Shown here: piece after piece, positions 5,957 through 8,568 of the stretch
Position numbering within the stretch: the first letter of the stretch is position 1
How the letters are laid out: each line of letters begins with the position of its first letter
Origin: Clostridiaceae bacterium
GTDB taxonomy: Bacteria; Bacillota; Clostridia; Oscillospirales; Acutalibacteraceae
Direction: 5' to 3'
NCBI GenBank assembly: GCA_904501895.1
Contig: CAJGCX010000073.1
Location: 1-8,568, forward strand
Length of the DNA stretch: 8,568 nucleotides
The notes under the pieces: generated by a model
Database searches by the model: none
What the model was told of the DNA's origin: nothing
Seen by the model: only the letters and a program-made list of their open reading frames with translations
Position numbers and translations under genes: made by a program

Positions 5957-6393
5957 ATTTCAACGCCTCCGTCAATAGTAATTATACGCTGATTGTCATT
6001 TTCACCACGCTGAATCGTAACTCTCACAGTATTTTCAGGCAAGGCATTTTCGATATTTTCGCTCCATTCAACAGAGAGAATTCCTCCTGCCTCATAGAAA
6101 TCGAAAAAGCCACTTGAATAAAGGTCATCCCAGCTTTCAACCCTGTACATATCAAAATGATACAAGGGAGGATTTCCACCGTAATCGTTTACGATAGCAA
6201 AGGTAGGACTACTCACCTCTTCATCAACACAAAGAGCCTTTGCCATTCCTCGTGTAAATGCAGTTTTGCCCATACCGAGTCCACCAAAGAATGCAACAAC
6301 AGTTCCACCCTTTAATACACTTGCAAGTCTTCTGCCTAATTCAATTGTATCTTCCGTACTGTTTGAAATAAACTTTTGCATAAAACGAACCAT
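5953..6393 (-). CDS. tsaE: tRNA threonylcarbamoyladenosine biosynthesis ATPase TsaE
   Basis: P-loop ATPase that binds the TsaB-TsaD pair and is needed for repeated rounds of t6A37 synthesis. The product has 146 residues from this start. Walker A is GGLGMGKT (37-44, with K43 and T44), followed by the family's SSPTFAIVNDY (61-71), YHFDMYR (78-84) and VEWSENI (108-114). The start is uncertain: ATG 6391-6393 has only a GAAGA directly against it, while ATG 6379-6381 (giving MQKFISNSTEDT, closer to how homologues begin) lies behind a poor GAATGG. The promoter at 6415-6443 puts transcription near 6408, so the leader is only 15 to 27 bases long either way. First gene of the tsaE-tsaB-rpiB-upp operon, divergent from gdhA. 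Confidence 0.95.
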   Translation of the reverse strand: MVRFMQKFISNSTEDTIELGRRLASVLKGGTVVAFFGGLGMGKTAFTRGMAKALCVDEEVSSPTFAIVNDYGGNPPLYHFDMYRVESWDDLYSSGFFDFYEAGGILSVEWSENIENALPENTVRVTIQRGENDNQRIITIDGGVEI

Positions 6394-6414
6394 TCTTCAT
6401 ATATTTATTCTATA

Positions 6415-6443
6415 ATTTTATCAAACAACTGCATTTTTGTCAA
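6415..6443 (-). promoter_or_regulatory. Strong extended -10 promoter for the tsaE-tsaB-rpiB-upp operon
   Basis: On the minus strand a perfect TTGACA (6438-6443), 17-base spacer and TAAAAT (6415-6420) preceded by the extended -10 TG. Predicted transcription start is near 6408. This is one of the best promoters in the window. Confidence 0.78.
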
Positions 6444-6504
6444 TTTGTATAAATTCACAATAAGAAAAATTTAGTTGTTCATTTTTTGAAGCCATTATAC
6501 ATAA

Positions 6505-6537
6505 TTTCCTGCAAAAATCACATAAAAATGCAGGAAA
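6505..6537. promoter_or_regulatory. Interrupted inverted repeat between tsaE and gdhA
   Basis: Perfect 9-base arms TTTCCTGCA (6505-6513) and TGCAGGAAA (6529-6537) around 15 AT-rich bases. No T run follows on either strand, so it is not a standard terminator. It lies about 60 bases upstream of the tsaE -35 box and about 90 upstream of the gdhA -35 box. A two-half-site protein operator is possible; no regulator is assigned. Confidence 0.4.
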
Positions 6538-6610
6538 AGTAGTCAAAAATGAATTTCTGTAGTTTTGTTTTGTCGTTTTTAACAAATTAAAGCGTTGAAA
6601 TCAGCATATA

Positions 6611-6635
6611 TTTTTCAATATTGTTAATTGAAAAA
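6611..6635. promoter_or_regulatory. Candidate operator overlapping the gdhA -35 box
   Basis: Perfect 9-base inverted repeat TTTTTCAAT (6611-6619) and ATTGAAAAA (6627-6635) with a 7-base centre. The right arm contains the gdhA -35 hexamer, so a bound protein would be expected to block RNA polymerase. AT-rich composition raises the chance of coincidence. Confidence 0.4.
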
Positions 6636-6657
6636 AGCACCCATTTTGTGATATTAT
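6628..6657 (+). promoter_or_regulatory. Extended -10 promoter for gdhA
   Basis: TTGAAA (6628-6633), 18-base spacer and TATTAT (6652-6657) with extended -10 TG at 6649-6650. Predicted transcription start near 6664 gives a leader of about 25 bases that contains only the ribosome binding site. Confidence 0.65.
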
Positions 6658-6688
6658 TTTTTCATAATTTTAAAGGAGGCTCTTTATA

Positions 6689-8035
6689 ATGAATAGTTAT
6701 ATCGAAAATGTTCTCGCAAGAGTACAAGAGCGTGATGCAAAAAAACCTGAATTTCTTCAGTGTGTTAAGGAAGTTTACAGCTCACTTGAAAAGGTAGTTG
6801 AAGCTCATCCTGAATATGAAAAATATGATATTTTAGGAAGAATGGCAGAACCTGAAAGAAGTGTTAACTTCAGAGTTGCTTGGATTGACGATAACGGTCA
6901 GACACAGGTTAACCGTGGTTTCCGTGTACAGTTCAATTCTGCTATCGGTCCTTACAAGGGTGGTCTTCGTTTCCACCCAAGCGTAAATGCAAGTATCGTT
7001 TATTTCCTTGGCTTTGAACAGACATTCAAAAACTCACTTACAGGTCTTCCTATGGGTGGTGCTAAGGGTGGTTCTGACTTTAACCCTGTTGGTAAGAGTG
7101 ATGCTGAAATTATGAGATTCTGTCAGGCATTTATGACAGAGCTTCAGCGTCATATCGGTGACAGCCTTGACGTTCCTGCAGGTGACATCGGCGTTAGCGG
7201 TAAGGAAATCGGTTACCTTTTCGGTCAGTACAAGAGAATTAAGGGCTGCTTTGAAAACGGTGTTCTTACAGGTAAGGGTCTTTCTTACGGTGGTTCACTT
7301 GTTCGTCCTGAAGCAACAGGCTACGGTGCAATTTACTACACAAACGAAGTTCTTAAGCACGAAAACGAAGAAATCGCTGGTAAGACATTTGCAGTTTCAG
7401 GCTTCGGTAACGTTGCTTGGGGTGCAATTAAAAAGATTGCTGAGCTTGGCGGTATTCCACTTACAATTTCAGGTCCTGACGGATACGTTTATGATAAAGA
7501 CGGTATCGTAACAGAAGAAAAGATTAACTATCTTCTTGAAATGCGTGCATCAGGCAGAGATAAAGCTCAGGATTACGCTGACAAGTTCGGTGCTGAATTC
7601 TTCCCTGGTCAGAAGCCTTGGGGTGTTAAGGTTGACATTGCTCTTCCTTGTGCTACACAGAATGAGATTACTCTTGAGGAAGCAAAGAAAATCGTTGCTA
7701 ACGGTACAAAATACTATATCGAAGTTGCTAATATGCCAACTACTGCAGAAGCTATTGAATACTTCCTCCAGAACGACGTAATCGTTGCTCCTTCTAAGGC
7801 AGTTAACGCAGGTGGTGTTTGCGTTTCAGGTCTTGAAATGAGCCAGAACAGTCAGAGACTTGCTTGGACTGCAGAAAAGGTTGACGAAATGCTTAAGAGC
7901 TCAATGAAGAATATCTATGATATTTCAGTTGCAGCTGCTGCTCGTTACGGCCTTGGTTACGACCTTATCGCAGGTGCTAATATCGCAGGCTTTGAAAAGG
8001 TTGCAGAAGCAATGCTTCAGCAGGGTGTTTATTAA
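6689..8035 (+). CDS. gdhA: Hexameric glutamate dehydrogenase, probably NAD-type
   Basis: Reversibly deaminates glutamate to 2-oxoglutarate and ammonia; soluble hexamer of about 450 residues per subunit (448 here). Catalytic and substrate residues line up one position later than I recall in Clostridium symbiosum GDH: K90 in GPYKGGLRFHP, K114 in FKNSLTGL, K126 in PMGGAKGG and D166 in PAGDIGVS. The nucleotide-binding domain has SGFGNVAWG (237-245). The cofactor-specificity segment after the second strand, SGPDGYVYDKDG with D264, resembles the NAD-dependent C. symbiosum enzyme rather than the NADP loop of E. coli GdhA, so I lean to NAD; this is inference. The start is secure: AAAGGAGG at 6672-6679, 9 bases before the ATG. 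Single-gene unit with its own promoter and a terminator at 8066-8099. The base composition and codon choice (GGT, CTT, CAG) suggest high expression. Confidence 0.97.
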   Translation: MNSYIENVLARVQERDAKKPEFLQCVKEVYSSLEKVVEAHPEYEKYDILGRMAEPERSVNFRVAWIDDNGQTQVNRGFRVQFNSAIGPYKGGLRFHPSVNASIVYFLGFEQTFKNSLTGLPMGGAKGGSDFNPVGKSDAEIMRFCQAFMTELQRHIGDSLDVPAGDIGVSGKEIGYLFGQYKRIKGCFENGVLTGKGLSYGGSLVRPEATGYGAIYYTNEVLKHENEEIAGKTFAVSGFGNVAWGAIKKIAELGGIPLTISGPDGYVYDKDGIVTEEKINYLLEMRASGRDKAQDYADKFGAEFFPGQKPWGVKVDIALPCATQNEITLEEAKKIVANGTKYYIEVANMPTTAEAIEYFLQNDVIVAPSKAVNAGGVCVSGLEMSQNSQRLAWTAEKVDEMLKSSMKNIYDISVAAAARYGLGYDLIAGANIAGFEKVAEAMLQQGVY

Positions 8036-8065
8036 TCCCCAACACAAACGAATAACAACAAAAAT

Positions 8066-8099
8066 CCCTCGTACAAATCAAGTACGAGGGTTGTTTTTT
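8066..8099 (+). terminator. Bidirectional terminator after gdhA
   Basis: Perfect 9-bp stem CCCTCGTAC (8066-8074) with GTACGAGGG (8082-8090), 7-base loop, then TTGTTTTTT. On the minus strand it is followed by ATTTTTGTTGTT, so it can also stop transcripts arriving from the right. Confidence 0.92.
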
Positions 8100-8122
8100 A
8101 TGAATTGGAGATTATTTGGGAG

Positions 8123-8150
8123 TGCAAAATGCAAAGCGCAAAGTGCAAAA
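8123..8150 (+). repeat. Four tandem heptamers, consensus TGCAAAR
   Basis: Uninterrupted units TGCAAAA, TGCAAAG, CGCAAAG and TGCAAAA. They are followed directly by TGGAGG. Non-coding, between gdhA and the right-end gene. Similar TGCAAA-rich stretches are familiar to me from Clostridia intergenic DNA, but I cannot name a family. Confidence 0.7.
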
Positions 8151-8177
8151 TGGAGGAACTGCGTTGCGATTATATGC

Positions 8178-8195
8178 CTCCCTCGTCAGAGGGAG
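8178..8195. repeat. GC-rich palindrome, dispersed-repeat type
   Basis: CTCCCTC (8178-8184) and GAGGGAG (8189-8195) around GTCA. This motif looks like one end of the short palindromic intergenic elements common in gut Firmicutes, from memory. No T run follows it on the plus strand. Confidence 0.55.
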
Positions 8196-8244
8196 CCATG
8201 AAAATATACACTTAAAATCTACGACAAACAACAATTTAAACCAA

Positions 8245-8316
8245 CAAAAAAAGCGGGAAACCCTCTGTCACCTTACGGTGACATCTCCCCTTTTAGGGGA
8301 GACGAGAGACCCCGCC
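8245..8316 (-). terminator. Branched GC-rich terminator/repeat element after the DUF6440 gene
   Basis: Read on the minus strand, an outer pair GCGGG (8311-8315) with CCCGC (8253-8257) encloses two hairpins: TCTCCCCT/AGGGGAGA (8295-8302 with 8284-8291, loop of three) and TGTCACC/GGTGACA (8277-8283 with 8266-8272, loop of four). An unbroken T run follows the outer CCCGC. It starts 6 bases after the stop codon of the small gene at 8323-8502. The position and T run fit transcription termination; the composition and the ten-base match to the upp terminator fit a dispersed palindromic element. Confidence 0.6.
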
Positions 8317-8322
8317 ATACCT

Positions 8323-8502
8323 TTATTTATCAATAGGTGTGATTACAGGCTTACCATCTTTGTCAAGTAAAACTGTCATTCCACCTGAATAGCCACTCTG
8401 ACAGTAAAGATAATTTACACCTGTTTCCTTATCAACCAAGATTTCAATCGTACCCAACACACCTTGAGAATAAATTTTTTCAAATCTATCATTACGTGCC
8501 AT
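8323..8502 (-). CDS. DUF6440-type small conserved protein
   Basis: A 59-residue protein of unknown function. The sequence RFEKIYSQG (6-14), IEILVDKETGVNYLYCQSGYSGGMTVLLDKDGKPVI matches, from memory, the DUF6440 pattern: an opening RFE, then VDKETGVxYL, QSGYxGGxTxLLDxDGKPV. These are small, predicted all-beta, cytoplasmic proteins common in Firmicutes; nothing catalytic is evident. There is no signal peptide. An ATG at 8515-8517 would add five residues, but it is part of the ribosome binding site: GGAGG at 8511-8515 lies 8 bases before ATG 8500-8502, so MARNDRFEK is the start. No promoter is visible in the 33 bases between it and the likely upstream gene end, so it is probably cotranscribed. 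A terminator-like element follows at 8245-8316. Confidence 0.8.
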   Translation of the reverse strand: MARNDRFEKIYSQGVLGTIEILVDKETGVNYLYCQSGYSGGMTVLLDKDGKPVITPIDK

Positions 8503-8510
8503 TATACTGA

Positions 8511-8515
8511 CCTCC
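8511..8515 (-). promoter_or_regulatory. Shine-Dalgarno site for the DUF6440 gene
   Basis: GGAGG on the minus strand, 8 bases before ATG 8500-8502. It overlaps the alternative ATG at 8515-8517 and rules against it. Confidence 0.75.
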
Positions 8516-8535
8516 ATAAATCTACATTTATGAAT

Positions 8536-8568
8536 TTATTTAATTTCAGGTAAGCTTGCGGCTGCAAC
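8536..8568 (-). CDS. Possible C-terminal end of a gene entering from the right
   Basis: On the minus strand the edge of the window reads VAAASLPEIK followed by TAA at 8536-8538. The composition is more protein-like and GC-richer than the intergenic DNA beside it, and the 33-base gap to the DUF6440 gene would fit an operon. Ten residues are too few to identify a product or to be certain it is coding. Confidence 0.35.
   Translation of the reverse strand, partial: VAAASLPEIK

Noticed and set aside
6553..6580. GlnR/TnrA-type box upstream of gdhA (TTTGT...ACAAA at the TTGTCGTTTTTAACAA stretch)
   Set aside because: The arms are only 5 bases and the spacing does not fit the TGTNA-N7-TNACA consensus.
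7158..7511. 117-codon frame on the plus strand inside gdhA
   Set aside because: Out-of-frame shadow of a highly conserved glutamate dehydrogenase region; the product is a Val/Leu/Gln-rich string with no motif.
8123..8150. CRISPR-like or iteron array
   Set aside because: The units are 7 bases long and contiguous with no spacers, no cas gene is near, and no replication gene accompanies them.
7917..8370. Two overlapping frames (94 and 84 codons) running from the gdhA end through the intergenic repeats
   Set aside because: They read across the gdhA terminator, the heptamer array and the palindromes, with no family-like sequence. The second also overlaps the opposite-strand DUF6440 gene.

Overview
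The window reads as chromosomal DNA from a low-GC Gram-positive gut-type Clostridia, probably in the Ruminococcaceae/Oscillospirales range. This is inferred from AT-rich intergenic DNA, strong purine Shine-Dalgarno sites, sigma-A-type promoters, a glutamate dehydrogenase that closely resembles from memory the Clostridium symbiosum enzyme, and short GC-rich palindromes of the kind scattered through gut Firmicutes genomes. No rRNA, tRNA, CRISPR array, transposase, prophage or toxin-antitoxin module is visible.

Layout. At the left, on the minus strand, an alpha/beta-hydrolase (lysophospholipase/monoglyceride-lipase type) gene runs straight into the 5' part of miaB, which leaves the window at base 1. 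Divergent from it is a 107-residue stand-alone SCP2 lipid-binding protein with its own promoter and terminator. Next comes a monocistronic Gfo/Idh/MocA-family oxidoreductase. Convergent to that is a small multi-pass membrane protein. Further right a minus-strand operon, in transcription order tsaE-tsaB-rpiB-upp, makes two t6A37 tRNA-modification proteins, ribose-5-phosphate isomerase B and uracil phosphoribosyltransferase. upp has an extra internal promoter and a strong terminator. Divergent from tsaE is gdhA, an NAD-type hexameric glutamate dehydrogenase, with a candidate operator dyad over its -35 box. At the right end a DUF6440-type small protein lies on the minus strand, apparently behind a gene that enters from the right edge. 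Between it and gdhA is about 200 bases of repeat-like DNA: a heptamer tandem array and three GC-rich hairpins.

The genes are mostly housekeeping. Two separate routes for modifying tRNA adenosine 37 (MiaB for ms2i6A, TsaB/TsaE for t6A) are present. RpiB and Upp connect through ribose-5-phosphate, PRPP and UMP. Glutamate dehydrogenase links carbon and nitrogen metabolism.

I did not find a convincing undescribed multi-gene system. The items most worth a second look are the gdhA upstream dyads, the cysteine-rich insert in the Gfo/Idh protein, and the terminal intergenic repeats, one of which appears to serve as a branched terminator.
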